DNA of 64,000 bases, taken from assembly GCF_002860355.1 (NCBI RefSeq), contig NZ_NMWU01000037.1:1-64000 (forward strand). Reading direction: 5' to 3'. A model generated the notes under the pieces. The model was not told the origin of the DNA. It ran no database searches and was given only the letters and a program-made list of their open reading frames with translations. Below, in pieces: positions 1 to 9,788 of the stretch (position 1 is the first letter of the stretch; every line of letters begins with the position of its first letter). The DNA is from Bifidobacterium margollesii. Its GTDB lineage: Bacteria; Actinomycetota; Actinomycetes; Actinomycetales; Bifidobacteriaceae. A program made the translations under genes and the position numbers.

Positions 1-293
1 AGGGGCTTGCGCGACCTGCGGGCGCGGGTCTCGGCCTTGCGCTGCGCGGTCAGGGCCGAGTAGAACGGGCGCGCGGTCCCTGCGCCCGTCTTCAGGCGTT
101 TCGGCCTGTACGGACGGTAGGAGTCGTTCTCGTTGGACGCGAACCACAGGCCGCGCCTCAGCTCGCGGCTGACCGTGGACTTGTCCCGGCCGATCCTCAG
201 GGCGATCTGGCGCACGCCGAGCCCCTCTCGGTTCCTCAGTTCGTCGATCCGGACTCGTTCCTCGGCCGACAGGTGGGAATACACTTTCGTCAT
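1..293 (-). CDS. IS30-family transposase, partial (C-terminus outside window)
   Basis: Reading leftward from the ATG at 293, the first 97 or so residues form the helix-turn-helix region typical of IS30 transposases. It begins MTKVYSHLSAEERVRIDEL, followed by IGRDKSTVSREL, the recognition helix pattern of HTH_38. The protein would bind the element's terminal repeats, and the DDE catalytic domain would follow beyond position 1. The frame is open to the window edge, so it is unknown whether the element is intact. The flanking phage remnants suggest that it landed in an already decaying prophage or helped to inactivate it. Confidence 0.8.
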   Translation of the reverse strand, partial: MTKVYSHLSAEERVRIDELRNREGLGVRQIALRIGRDKSTVSRELRRGLWFASNENDSYRPYRPKRLKTGAGTARPFYSALTAQRKAETRARRSRKP

Positions 294-370
294 GGGCGCA
301 GCACTTTCTCTTCGGTTGTGGACTTGAACACTTCCAACCTTAGACAGGTGTTGCGCTTCTATTTAGAACC
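1..370 (-). mobile_element. IS30-family insertion sequence, 5' end only
   Basis: This is the transposase-start end of an IS30-type element, and the rest lies outside the window. The element boundary probably falls at about 320-370, where the sequence shifts from transposase leader to prophage-like coding sequence. A candidate terminal repeat there (about 340-368) cannot be confirmed because the partner end is not visible. The element interrupts a phage-type gene whose 3' remnant resumes at about 367. Confidence 0.6.
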
Positions 371-533
371 CGGGTTCTCGTCGCACCGGGCAGCCACGGC
401 GTATACTTGGAAACATTCACAAAGCATCCCGGAGGAACACGAGGTTCTGCTGTCCCGTAATCAGATGTTCATGGTCGACGGTTTCGGCAGACTCCCGGAC
501 GGATCGACGCTGGTCTATCTAAGGATGGTGTGA
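367..533 (+). pseudogene. 3' remnant of a phage head (minor capsid / ADP-ribosyltransferase-type) gene
   Basis: The open frame ending at 533 encodes only a C-terminal piece. It includes EEHEVLLSRNQMFMVDGF and then DGSTLVYLRMV before the stop. An E-x-E-V-L-L pattern followed by G-x-x-Y is typical of the end of ADP-ribosyltransferase folds, including those appended to phage minor head proteins. The 5' part is missing, replaced by the IS30-family element. It is followed one base later by another small phage-like gene and then a scaffold-like fragment, the usual head-gene order. The assignment is inferred from a short segment. Confidence 0.45.
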
Positions 534-534
534 C

Positions 535-774
535 ATGCCGATCGCTCCCGACAGGCTGGACAAGTTCACATTCATGGCCGGCCAAGGCCGCTTCATCACC
601 GATCCTGAGGTAATCAAACGCATCAACAAGCTCACAGGTTTCGTTCCGCCGACGCCGGAAGAGCAAGCGTACATCGCTGAGCAATGGGAAAAGCGTTTCG
701 ATGTGGAAGACGATCTTTCAACGGACAAACTCCGTGCCGAATACGCGCACAAGAAAGCATTGGGCGAGCTTTAA
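535..774 (+). CDS. Small hypothetical protein of a prophage head region
   Basis: This 79-residue soluble protein begins MPIAPDRLDKFTFMAGQGRF. I do not recognise the family. Its ATG lies just after the stop of the preceding phage remnant, which suggests that the two were translationally coupled. It is rich in charged residues, with no membrane segment or signal peptide. It is followed by a good intrinsic terminator at 800-824. It sits between a truncated minor-capsid-like gene and a truncated scaffold-like gene, so it is probably a leftover small phage gene. The frame is intact, but expression is doubtful without its upstream promoter. Confidence 0.5.
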   Translation: MPIAPDRLDKFTFMAGQGRFITDPEVIKRINKLTGFVPPTPEEQAYIAEQWEKRFDVEDDLSTDKLRAEYAHKKALGEL

Positions 775-799
775 CCCAAAGCCATCTTCATTTGTTCAT

Positions 800-824
800 G
801 GCTACCCGCACGGGTGGCTTTTTT
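800..824 (+). terminator. Intrinsic terminator after the phage-remnant genes
   Basis: A 7-bp stem, GCTACCC (801-807) with GGGTGGC (812-818) and one G-U pair, has a 4-base loop and is followed by six T. This is a classic rho-independent terminator on the plus strand. Confidence 0.7.
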
Positions 825-825
825 C

Positions 826-1005
826 ATGCCCGGAACGGGCCTCGACAACACAATTCAGGAGGAAGCCACCAGTAACGCCGACCAGTCGCAGGACGATGCC
901 GAGCCGCACGGCGAAGCGCAGTCCACGGATTGGGAGGCGAAGTACCACGAAGCCATCACCCATTCGCGTGAGTGGGAAAAGCGCGCGAAGGACAACAAGG
1001 CGACA
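826..1005 (+). pseudogene. 5' remnant of a phage scaffold-like protein
   Basis: The frame from about 826 gives an acidic start and then TDWEAKYHEAITHSREWEKR at about 934-990. The D-W-E-A-K-Y plus S-R-x-W-E-x-R-A-K pattern is common at the N-terminus of scaffolding proteins of actinobacterial siphophages. After about 1005 the sequence stops resembling a scaffold and no long coiled coil follows. No good start codon sits at the expected distance from the AGGAGG-like site at 858-863. It is therefore treated as a decayed fragment, truncated by a deletion that brings the ilvE terminator next to it. Confidence 0.5.
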
Positions 1006-1050
1006 GTTCGACCAGGCATCCGGCCCGGAAAAACACGGCAATACCGAATG

Positions 1051-1090
1051 AAAAGCCGCTCTCCCCTACTCCTTTATGGGGAAAGCGGCC
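1051..1090 (-). terminator. Intrinsic terminator of ilvE
   Basis: On the minus strand GCCGCT-TTCCCC (1089-1078) pairs with GGGGA-GAGCGGC (1067-1055) around a loop, followed by TTTT. It lies about 35 bp past the ilvE stop. Confidence 0.75.
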
Positions 1091-1123
1091 ATTATCAACG
1101 ATGGATAGAAGCGAATGCGCCTA

Positions 1124-2251
1124 TCAGCAGACCTTCCACATCCAGTTGTGCGGATCCTCCACCTCGCCGAGCTGGATGCCGAGCAGCTCATTGCGCAGAT
1201 CGACGGTGAGCTTGCCGGAATTGCCGTCGGCCACGGTGACATCGAACTTCTCGGACTTGAAGCGACCGATCGGGGTGATGATGGCGGCGGTGCCGCAGGC
1301 GAACACCTCGGTGACCTCGCCGGACTTGATGTCCTCAAGCAGCTGGTCAAGGGCGATCATGGTCTCGACGACGTCGCGGCCGTGATCCTTCAGCAGCTGG
1401 ATGAGGGAACGACGGGTGACGCCGGGCAGGATGTTGCCGGTGAGCGAAGGGGTCTCCACATGGCCGTCCTTGTGCACGACCATCATGTTCATACCGCCGA
1501 GCTCCTCAAGGTAGGTCTTGGTGGCGGCGTCGACGAAGCACACCTGCTGGCATCCGTTCTCGATGCCCGTGTACTCGCCGAGCAGGGAGGCGGCGTAGTT
1601 GCCGCCGCACTTGGCGAATCCGGTGCCGCCGGGGCCGGTGCGGAACCACTTGTCCTCCACCCAGATGCTCACCGGCTTGACGCCGCCGGGGAAGTACGGG
1701 CCGGAGGGAGATGCGATCACGCAGTAGTCCACCTCATGCGGGGCGCGCACGCCGAGGAACGGTTCGGAGGCGAACATGAACGGACGCATGTACAGCGTGT
1801 ATTCGCGGCGGGTGGGCACCCAAGCGGCGTCGCGCTTGACCAGCGCGGCCACGGAGCCGAGGAAGTCATCGATGGACAGCTCCGGCAGGTACAGTCGCTT
1901 GGCGGAGTTCTGGAAGCGCTCGGCGTTGGCGTCCGGGCGGAACAGCCACACGGAGCCATCGGCGTGATGGTAGGCCTTGAGGCCTTCGAAGCATTCCTGC
2001 GCATAGTGCAGCACAGAGGCGCCCGGATCCATCTTCAGCGGAGCGTACGGCTCGACCCGACGATCGGACCACCCCTCGCCCTTCGTCCAGGACATGCGGG
2101 TCATGTTGTCGGAGAAGACCTGACCGAACGCCGGCTTGTCGATGAGCTCCTGACGCTTGGCGTCGGAGGCCGGATTCTCGTTCGGCAGAACGGTGAATGC
2201 ATCTGCCAGCTTGGACAGTGCAGCCGGATCGTGATGAGTGTTTTCTGTCAT
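1124..2251 (-). CDS. ilvE: Branched-chain amino acid aminotransferase
   Basis: This is a PLP class IV transaminase that converts 2-oxo acids to Leu, Ile and Val with glutamate, in the cytosol. The 375-residue length is normal for the long actinobacterial form. The catalytic Lys is at about residue 214 in GFAKCGGNYAAS. The phosphate-binding region EVFACGTAAIITPIG lies near residue 322, and YAQECFEGLKAY near residue 83. I chose the ATG at 2251 (MTENT) over upstream in-frame codons because the extra 37 residues look like leader sequence and contain a hairpin. An AAAGAAG motif precedes 2251. The gene is monocistronic, with its own terminator. Confidence 0.93.
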   Translation of the reverse strand: MTENTHHDPAALSKLADAFTVLPNENPASDAKRQELIDKPAFGQVFSDNMTRMSWTKGEGWSDRRVEPYAPLKMDPGASVLHYAQECFEGLKAYHHADGSVWLFRPDANAERFQNSAKRLYLPELSIDDFLGSVAALVKRDAAWVPTRREYTLYMRPFMFASEPFLGVRAPHEVDYCVIASPSGPYFPGGVKPVSIWVEDKWFRTGPGGTGFAKCGGNYAASLLGEYTGIENGCQQVCFVDAATKTYLEELGGMNMMVVHKDGHVETPSLTGNILPGVTRRSLIQLLKDHGRDVVETMIALDQLLEDIKSGEVTEVFACGTAAIITPIGRFKSEKFDVTVADGNSGKLTVDLRNELLGIQLGEVEDPHNWMWKVC

Positions 2252-2339
2252 TGTCACTTCTTTATCAACGTTGCCGCTCTCTGCTGGGGAGAACGGCTGT
2301 GGGTCGTTTGTCGGCGCTTCTGGCACCGAACTCAGGGTC

Positions 2340-2378
2340 AACTCTCTCACAGCTTCTGACAAGCCGTGTGGGAGAGTT
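2340..2378 (-). promoter_or_regulatory. Hairpin in the ilvE 5' leader
   Basis: AACTCTCCCAC pairs with GTGAGAGAGTT (minus strand, one mismatch). It lies about 90 bp upstream of the ilvE ATG and just downstream of a CATAAT-like -10 box at about 2382-2387. A 10-base palindrome GGCGTACGCC lies at 2402-2411. A regulatory role is possible, but no T-run or branched-chain leader peptide is visible. Confidence 0.3.
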
Positions 2379-2444
2379 CACATTATGAAAAACGTCGTAT
2401 TCGGCGTACGCCGCATTTGATGCATTGGCATTCCCCATATGCGA

Positions 2445-2518
2445 AGAGCCCACGCGTATGATGTGCACGGTGGGCTCTGGGCCGATCCTGCCGTGAGGAA
2501 CCATCGGGCAGGATCGGC
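2445..2518 (-). terminator. Tandem hairpins downstream of rplY
   Basis: There are two perfect stems: 12 bp (2481-2492 with 2507-2518) and 9 bp (2445-2453 with 2470-2478). They lie directly past the rplY stop. Neither has a long T-run, so termination strength is uncertain. The interval 2252-2576 otherwise holds only the ilvE leader and promoter region. Confidence 0.5.
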
Positions 2519-2576
2519 TTCACGATCTATGCGGATCGTACGCTATACGAATCTATGTGAATCTCGTCTGAGTGAA

Positions 2577-3167
2577 TCACTTGGCGTCGGCGGCCGGAGC
2601 AGCAGCCGGAGCGGCCTCGACGGAGGTATCCTCGGGCACCTCGACGGTGACGACGGACTCTTCCGGATCGTCGTGGACCAGCTCGACGCCTTCGGGCAGC
2701 ACAACGTCCTTGGCCAGCACCTTGGTGCCGTCGACCATGCCGTCCACGCTGATGGTGATGCGCTCGGGCAGGTTGGTGACGTCGGCCTTGACCTTGAGCT
2801 CCTGGACGTCGACGAATGCGACGGCGGCGCCCTTCGGGGTGCCTTCGACGAACACCGGCACCTCGACCTCGATCTTCTCACCGGCGCGCACCTCGTAGAA
2901 GTCGATGTGCTCGATGATCTGCTTGACCGGGTTGCGCTGGATGTCCTTCACGACGGCCATCTTGGACTCGTCGCCGAACTTGATCTCGAACAGGGCGTTG
3001 GTACGACGCATGGCGTTGGTGGTCTCGCGCATCGGCAGCTGCACGAACACGGGCTGCTCACCGCCGGCGTAGACGGTGGCGGGGATCAGCTTGGCCACGC
3101 GCAGGCGACGGGCCGCACCCTTGCCGAACTCGGTACGAACGGTACCTTCCAGAGTGATATCTGCCAT
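2577..3167 (-). CDS. rplY: 50S ribosomal protein L25 (Ctc/TL5 type)
   Basis: This 5S-rRNA-binding ribosomal protein is associated with general stress in the long Ctc form. The 196-residue length shows the two-domain form. Residues 1 to about 90 are the L25 domain, starting MADITLEGTVRTEFGKGAAR. A beta-rich TL5 C-domain follows (IEVEVPVFVEGTPKGAA onward), then an Ala/Pro-rich tail ending AAPAADAK. The start is supported by AAGGAG six bases upstream of the ATG. It is the only gene between two sets of hairpins, so it is probably transcribed alone. Confidence 0.95.
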   Translation of the reverse strand: MADITLEGTVRTEFGKGAARRLRVAKLIPATVYAGGEQPVFVQLPMRETTNAMRRTNALFEIKFGDESKMAVVKDIQRNPVKQIIEHIDFYEVRAGEKIEVEVPVFVEGTPKGAAVAFVDVQELKVKADVTNLPERITISVDGMVDGTKVLAKDVVLPEGVELVHDDPEESVVTVEVPEDTSVEAAPAAAPAADAK

Positions 3168-3400
3168 GATGTTCTCCTTACATCACAATGTTTCGTTCAT
3201 TCGCTCCGGCGCATCGACGCACCGGGAAACACCGTGAATACGGAGTACCACAAGCCGAGTCGATAACGGAAGCGCGGCGTACCACCTTCCCTCGCCAAAG
3301 CAACAGTAGGCGAGCATAGCACGGATAATCCGCGAAGTCCATTTCGGCGATCGCAGCACGCGGTCGGGACTGCGCTGTCCGACGCAATCCGAAAACGTAA

Positions 3401-3532
3401 ACAGGTTCCGTCCCCGAAGGAGCGGAACCTGTTCCGAATGCCGTCACACGCCCCGCAAGAATTGGTTGCGCGACGCGTGCGGCATCAAGGCGCGGGAGAT
3501 GAAGGCGTACAAAGGTACGTCGAATCTCCCGC
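3401..3532 (-). terminator. Two hairpins downstream of pntB
   Basis: Stem 1 is GCGGGAGAT/ATCTCCCGC (3492-3500 with 3524-3532) with an inner GTAC/GTAC pairing. Stem 2 is a perfect 10-bp ACAGGTTCCG/CGGAACCTGT (3401-3410 with 3423-3432), followed on the minus strand by a T-rich stretch. Together they probably end the pnt operon. The remainder of 3168-3550 holds the rplY promoter region and no convincing gene. Confidence 0.6.
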
Positions 3533-3550
3533 AACGCAGATGACGCTCCG

Positions 3551-4962
<1,412 letters not shown>

Positions 4963-4963
<1 letters not shown>

Positions 4964-5283
4964 TACTTATCGCCTTCCTTCTCGTCCTTCTTGGAGGGCT
5001 TCGAGCTCTTGAACATCTCCAGCATGCGGTCGGTGACGACGTAGCCGCCGACGACGTTCATGGTTCCCAGCACGGCGGCGAGGAAGATGAACACGTAGGC
5101 GAGCGGCGTGTGGGCTTCGGCGGCGACGATGACGACGCCGACGATGACGATGCCGTGGATGGAGTTGGCGCCCGACATCAGCGGAGTGTGCAGGGTCGCC
5201 GGCACTTTGCCGATGACCTCGATGCCGATGAGCAGCGCGAGTACGAACAGGGTGATCGAAACGACGAGATCGGGCATGATCAC
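4963..5283 (-). CDS. pntA2: NAD(P) transhydrogenase subunit alpha 2 (membrane part)
   Basis: This small membrane subunit of the split transhydrogenase has 106 residues. There are three hydrophobic helices at about 5-25, 40-60 and 65-85, including GANSIHGIVIVGVVIVAAE and a Lys/Glu-rich C-terminal tail. In species with a two-chain enzyme this segment is fused to the end of PntA. Here it is a separate gene, as in many actinobacteria. Its start overlaps the pntA1 stop by four bases and its stop touches the pntB start. Confidence 0.94.
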
Positions 5284-6434
5284 TTCTCCTCTTCCTTGGC
5301 GGCCGGAGTGTTCACACGGCCGGCGACGATCAGCGCGTCGTCGAGTTCCTCGTTCGGATCCATGACGAGCGAGCCGTCATGGACGAAATGGGCGAGCACG
5401 TCGGCGACGTTGCGGGCAAGCAGGTTCGACGCGGTGGTGGCCACGCCGCTGGCCAGATCGGGGGCGCCGATGATCCGTACGCCGTTGTCGGTGACGATGG
5501 TCTGGTTCGGCTGGGATCCTTCGACGTTGCCGCCGAGATCGCTGGCGGCGCAGTCGACGATCACCGCTCCTCGGTGCAGTCCGTCCACACCGGCCTTGGT
5601 GAGCAGCATCGGCGGCTTGCGTCCGGGCACCTTCGCGGTGGTGATGACGACGTCGAACTCCGCGGCCTTGCCGTCCACGGCTGCCTGCTGGGCGGCCTGT
5701 TCCTCGGCGGTGAGCTGGCGGGCGTAGCCGCCTTCGCCCTGCCCCTTGGAGAAGTCGAGTCCGAGTTCAAGGAACTTGGCGCCGAGGGAGAGCACTTCGT
5801 TTTTCGCGGCGGGACGCACGTCATAGGCGGTGACGACGGCGCCCAGTCGACGGGCGGTGCCGATGGCCTGCAGTCCGGCGATGCCGGCACCCAGTACGAG
5901 CACCTTGGCGGGACGGATGGTGCCCGCGGCGGTGGTCATCATCGGGAAGAACGACCCGTAGGCGTCGGCGGCCTTGAGCACGGCCTTGTATCCCATGACG
6001 GAGTTCTGCGAGGTCATCTCGTCCATGGATTGCGCGGAGCTGAGCTGTCGCGGCAGACGCTCGATGGCCACTCCCACCAGTCCGTTTCGTTCCAGACGGT
6101 TCACGTACTCCTCGTCGGTGAACGAGCCGAGCATGCCGATGACCCATGATCCCTTCGGCAGTCTGTCGATCAGATCGCCGGACGGGCGGTCCACGAATCC
6201 GAAGGCCTGGGCCCGATTGATGATCGTCTCCGCGTCAGAGACCCGGGCGCCCGCAGCGGCATAGTCCTCATCGGCGTATCCCGCTGCGCTGCCGGCGCCG
6301 GTCTCCACCATGCAGGTGATGGACGAACGCTTGAGCCGCTTGACGATATCGGGGGTGAGCGCCACGCGAGCCTCATGCTCGGTGGTCTCATTGAAAATTC
6401 CATAAGTGATGGTCGATTGCGTATCTTCCGCCAC
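5280..6434 (-). CDS. pntA: NAD(P) transhydrogenase subunit alpha 1 (NAD-binding)
   Basis: This 384-residue soluble subunit binds NAD(H). EARVALTPDIVKRL near residue 20 and the Rossmann motif VLGAGIAGLQAIGTARRLGA at about 176 match the AlaDH/PNT N and C domains. I chose the GTG at 6434 because GAGGAGG lies seven to ten bases upstream. The longer open frame has no such site and adds an uncharacteristic 24 residues. It is the first gene of pntA-pntA2-pntB, transcribed divergently from the acyl-CoA synthetase gene across about 200 bp. Confidence 0.95.
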   Translation of the reverse strand: MAEDTQSTITYGIFNETTEHEARVALTPDIVKRLKRSSITCMVETGAGSAAGYADEDYAAAGARVSDAETIINRAQAFGFVDRPSGDLIDRLPKGSWVIGMLGSFTDEEYVNRLERNGLVGVAIERLPRQLSSAQSMDEMTSQNSVMGYKAVLKAADAYGSFFPMMTTAAGTIRPAKVLVLGAGIAGLQAIGTARRLGAVVTAYDVRPAAKNEVLSLGAKFLELGLDFSKGQGEGGYARQLTAEEQAAQQAAVDGKAAEFDVVITTAKVPGRKPPMLLTKAGVDGLHRGAVIVDCAASDLGGNVEGSQPNQTIVTDNGVRIIGAPDLASGVATTASNLLARNVADVLAHFVHDGSLVMDPNEELDDALIVAGRVNTPAAKEEEK

Positions 6435-6631
6435 CTGGTCCTCCTCATAATCTCTATGGCATCGGAGAGCCCGGTGCCATCGGCAAGTGTATACGAAAGT
6501 CAACACATGGCAATACGGAGGTTCAGAACAAAGGATTCTGCTTATCCTTAACAGTTCCGGTTCCCCTGTTTTCGCTGTTTTCCCTCGTTCCGGTTACAGT
6601 AGGGAGCATCGTGCCTATTCAAGGAGTCATT

Positions 6632-8665
6632 GTGGGATTGTTCTCTTCCGTCAAGTCGCAGATCATCGAAACAGCCAAGCAGGCCGCTAGCCTCGGTCGT
6701 TATGACGATGAAGCCACGCCGAACAACAAGGTGCTGGCCGACGCGGAGGACGGGGTGGCCGCAACGGATTCCGTTCGCCTGCCCCACACCGATGAGTGGG
6801 GGCCGAACTTCCCCACCACCACGTTCATCGACCCGGAAAGCGGGCTGCTCACCACCGATACCGCCGGGCAGCCTCCGTTGGACGAGGGCATGTCCATCTA
6901 CGACATCTATGCGGATCGTGCCCGCCGCATGGGTGATGAACCTTTGTATACGTATAAGGACGATGGTCAGTGGGTCACGAAGACCGCCAACGAGTTCCTC
7001 GCCGACGTGAGGGCCGTGGCCAAGGGGCTGATCCATTACGGGCTGGGCAAGGGCGAGGCCGTGGCGTTCATGTGCCGCACGTCGTATGAATGGGATGTGA
7101 CCGATGCGGCGGTGATGGCCTGCGGCGGCGTGCTGGCCACGATCTATGACACCGATTCCGCGGAGCAGATTCGCAACATCGTCAACAATTCGGACGCCCG
7201 CCTGCTGATCGTGCAGACGACGGATATGCGGGACAAGGCCGATGGCGCGGAGAATGACTGCCCGTCGCTCCAGCACATCGTCTGTATCGAAACCGGCGGA
7301 CTTGAGGAGATCAAGGCGTACGGCGCGTCGATCGACGACCGGACGCTCGACGAACGCATCGATTCGGTGAAGAAGACCGATCTGTGCTCCATCGTCTACA
7401 CCTCCGGTTCCACGGCCGCTCCCAAAGGTGTGGAGATGACTCATGAGCACTATTGCACCACGGCGTTGAATCTGCCCGACTATATGCCCGAGCTGCTGCA
7501 CAACAAGAGCAATTCCGTTCTGCTGTTCCTGCCGCAGGCTCACTCCTTCGCCCGAGCCATCAACTACATCTGCGTGGCCAGCGACATCCGCATCTACATC
7601 GCCCAAGGCATCAAGACGCTGATCGCCGACCTGCAGGTGGCCAAACCTTCGGTGATGATCGTGGTGCCCCGCGTGCTGGAGAAGGTGTACAACGCAGCCT
7701 CCCAGAAGGCCGGTCACGGCGCCAAGGGACTGATCTTCGCCCAGGCCGCTCTCACCGCCCGCCGATACATGGATGAGGTATCCACCAACGGCAAGGCCAA
7801 GGCATCCACTGCGGCGAAGCGGGCGATGTATGATCCGCTGGTCTACTCCTCGCTACGTCAGGCGCTCGGCGGCCGTGCGAAGTGGATCGTCGCCGGCGGT
7901 GCTCCGCTCGATCCCGAACTGCTGGCGTTCTTCCGCGGCGCCAACGTGCCGGTGTATGAAGGTTATGGTCTGACCGAAACCACCGCTCCGTGCGCGTTCA
8001 ATCCGCTGGGGGTGCCGTTCCATCAGGGTTCCGTCGGCATCGCCTTCCCCGGGTTCAAGCTGCGCATCGCCGAGGATGGTGAGATTCAGGTCAAGGGCAT
8101 CGCCGTGTTCCCCCGGTACCACAAGAACGACGAGGCCTCCGCATCCTCGTTCACCGATGACGGCTGGTACACCACCGGCGACCTCGGCAAACTCGAAAAC
8201 GACGGTTTCCTCTACATCACGGGCCGCAAGAAGGATCTCATCATCACCGCCGGCGGCAAGAACGTCTCCCCCGGCCCGATCGAAGAGGTGATTCAGCGCT
8301 GCGAATTCGTCTCCCAGGCTCTGGTGCTCGGTGACAAGCGGCCGTTCATCTCCGCGTTGATCACGCTGGATGAGGAGACGCTTCGTCCTTGGCTGGAATC
8401 GAAGGGTCTTGACCGCGATATGAGTCTTGCGGACGCGGCGAACAATGCCGCGGTGCGTGCCGAAATCCAGAAGTATGTGAATCTGGCGAATGAAGGTGTC
8501 TCCCGTGCGGAGTCCGTGCGAAAGTTTATCGTACTGCCTGAGGAGTTCAGCCAGGAGAACGGTCTGCTCACCGCATCGATGAAGGTGATCCGTCCCAAGG
8601 TGATCGCCCGTTACGCCGATCTGCTCAACACGCAGATGTACGCGCCCCGCAAGAAGAGCAACTAG
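6632..8665 (+). CDS. Long-chain fatty acid--CoA ligase (AMP-forming)
   Basis: This acyl-CoA synthetase activates fatty acids via an acyl-adenylate. Its 677 residues hold the AMP-binding motif YTSGSTAAPKGVEM at about 254, YGLTETTAPC at about 443, TGDLG at about 514, and the hinge/A8 motif ITGRKKDLIITAGGKNVSPG at about 527. This is the FadD15-like group common in actinobacteria. The GTG at 6632 is preferred over the GTG at 6611 because AAGGAG sits six bases before it. The gene converges on the oxidoreductase, with stop codons overlapping by four bases. The exact substrate chain length is not readable from sequence. Confidence 0.92.
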   Translation: MGLFSSVKSQIIETAKQAASLGRYDDEATPNNKVLADAEDGVAATDSVRLPHTDEWGPNFPTTTFIDPESGLLTTDTAGQPPLDEGMSIYDIYADRARRMGDEPLYTYKDDGQWVTKTANEFLADVRAVAKGLIHYGLGKGEAVAFMCRTSYEWDVTDAAVMACGGVLATIYDTDSAEQIRNIVNNSDARLLIVQTTDMRDKADGAENDCPSLQHIVCIETGGLEEIKAYGASIDDRTLDERIDSVKKTDLCSIVYTSGSTAAPKGVEMTHEHYCTTALNLPDYMPELLHNKSNSVLLFLPQAHSFARAINYICVASDIRIYIAQGIKTLIADLQVAKPSVMIVVPRVLEKVYNAASQKAGHGAKGLIFAQAALTARRYMDEVSTNGKAKASTAAKRAMYDPLVYSSLRQALGGRAKWIVAGGAPLDPELLAFFRGANVPVYEGYGLTETTAPCAFNPLGVPFHQGSVGIAFPGFKLRIAEDGEIQVKGIAVFPRYHKNDEASASSFTDDGWYTTGDLGKLENDGFLYITGRKKDLIITAGGKNVSPGPIEEVIQRCEFVSQALVLGDKRPFISALITLDEETLRPWLESKGLDRDMSLADAANNAAVRAEIQKYVNLANEGVSRAESVRKFIVLPEEFSQENGLLTASMKVIRPKVIARYADLLNTQMYAPRKKSN

Positions 8666-9708
8666 CTCCCGTCCGCCGTACGCTCGAACGGATACACCTC
8701 TCCCCACTGCGCACGCAGAGCATCCATGATCCGCATGACCCGCAACGTCTCCTCATGCGGCATTTCCTCGCACTCGACGTCTCCGTGGAGCACCGCCTTC
8801 GCCGCCGAAACCACCTGATATTCGTATCCGGTGAGCTGCTTGGGCACGGCGATGGAATCGATCCGCCGATGATCCGCACCGAAGACGTCGATGCGTTCGG
8901 GATTGTTGATGTTCTCGACGATCAGATACCCACGGTCTCCCTGAATGACGCCGGTGCGGCTACCCGTGGAGACCATCGACGAGTCGACGACCGCCATCAC
9001 ACCGTTGTCGAGCCAGAACGTGGCGGAGAACTGCTCATCCACTCCCCTGTCCGTAAGGGAACAGGAGCTGACCGTACGAACGGGATCCGCCTCGGGGAAC
9101 GCCATCAGCATGAAGTTGATCGGGTATACGCCGACGTCCAGCAGCGCACCGCCGGCCATGGCCGGATCGACCATTCTCGCCTTATGCGTGGTGGGGTATG
9201 ACAGATTCGCGTACGCCTGATGCGGCGTGCCGATCACTCCGGACGACAGCGTATCGAGGATAATCCTTCGGCTCGGCATGTAGCGTGTCCATATCGCCTC
9301 GGTGCACAGCAGACGCGTCTGGCGGGAAACGTCCAGCACCCTGCGGGCCTGCCGCTCATTGGCGGTGAACGACTTCTCCACGAGCACGTTCTTCCCGGCC
9401 ATCATGCAGGCGATGGCGTGCTCGGCATGCAGTGCATGGGGTGTGGCGATGTACACCAGATCAACCTCGGGATCGGCCAGCAGCTCCTCATAGGAACCGT
9501 ATGCCTTGTCGAAGCCGTACTGCCTGCCGAAGGTCTCCGCGCGTTCGCGATCCGCACGGGTCGCCACCGCATACGCTCGGACGAGCTTCGAATATCGCTC
9601 ATCCTGACCCATCATCCGCAACGTTTCGGCCATATGATGCGCTATGCGTCCGCAGCCGAGAATGGCCACGTTGACGATGCCGCCGTGCGCTCCGTTTCTT
9701 GCGCTCAT
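8662..9708 (-). CDS. Gfo/Idh/MocA-family NAD(P)-dependent oxidoreductase
   Basis: This 348-residue cytosolic dehydrogenase probably acts on a sugar or polyol derivative. The N-terminal Rossmann motif is VAILGCGRIAHHMAET (G-x-G-x-I-A). EKSFTANERQA near residue 111 is the catalytic-Lys region (usually E-K-P; here E-K-S). GGALLDVGVYPINFML near residue 186 matches the substrate-binding helix of the family. A GAGGAGA box precedes the ATG. The substrate is unknown and no pathway genes adjoin it. It converges tail to tail with the acyl-CoA ligase gene. Confidence 0.9.
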   Translation of the reverse strand: MSARNGAHGGIVNVAILGCGRIAHHMAETLRMMGQDERYSKLVRAYAVATRADRERAETFGRQYGFDKAYGSYEELLADPEVDLVYIATPHALHAEHAIACMMAGKNVLVEKSFTANERQARRVLDVSRQTRLLCTEAIWTRYMPSRRIILDTLSSGVIGTPHQAYANLSYPTTHKARMVDPAMAGGALLDVGVYPINFMLMAFPEADPVRTVSSCSLTDRGVDEQFSATFWLDNGVMAVVDSSMVSTGSRTGVIQGDRGYLIVENINNPERIDVFGADHRRIDSIAVPKQLTGYEYQVVSAAKAVLHGDVECEEMPHEETLRVMRIMDALRAQWGEVYPFERTADGS

Positions 9709-9788
9709 GGGAGTCTCCTCTCTTTACCCTGTTCCACCGGCCTGTTCCATTACCCTGTTCCATTGGCCTCGGCCGTCGGCCGAAAGAC

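Noticed and set aside
1115-2359. Open frame of 414 codons opposite ilvE
   Set aside because: Antisense shadow of ilvE with no independent signals.
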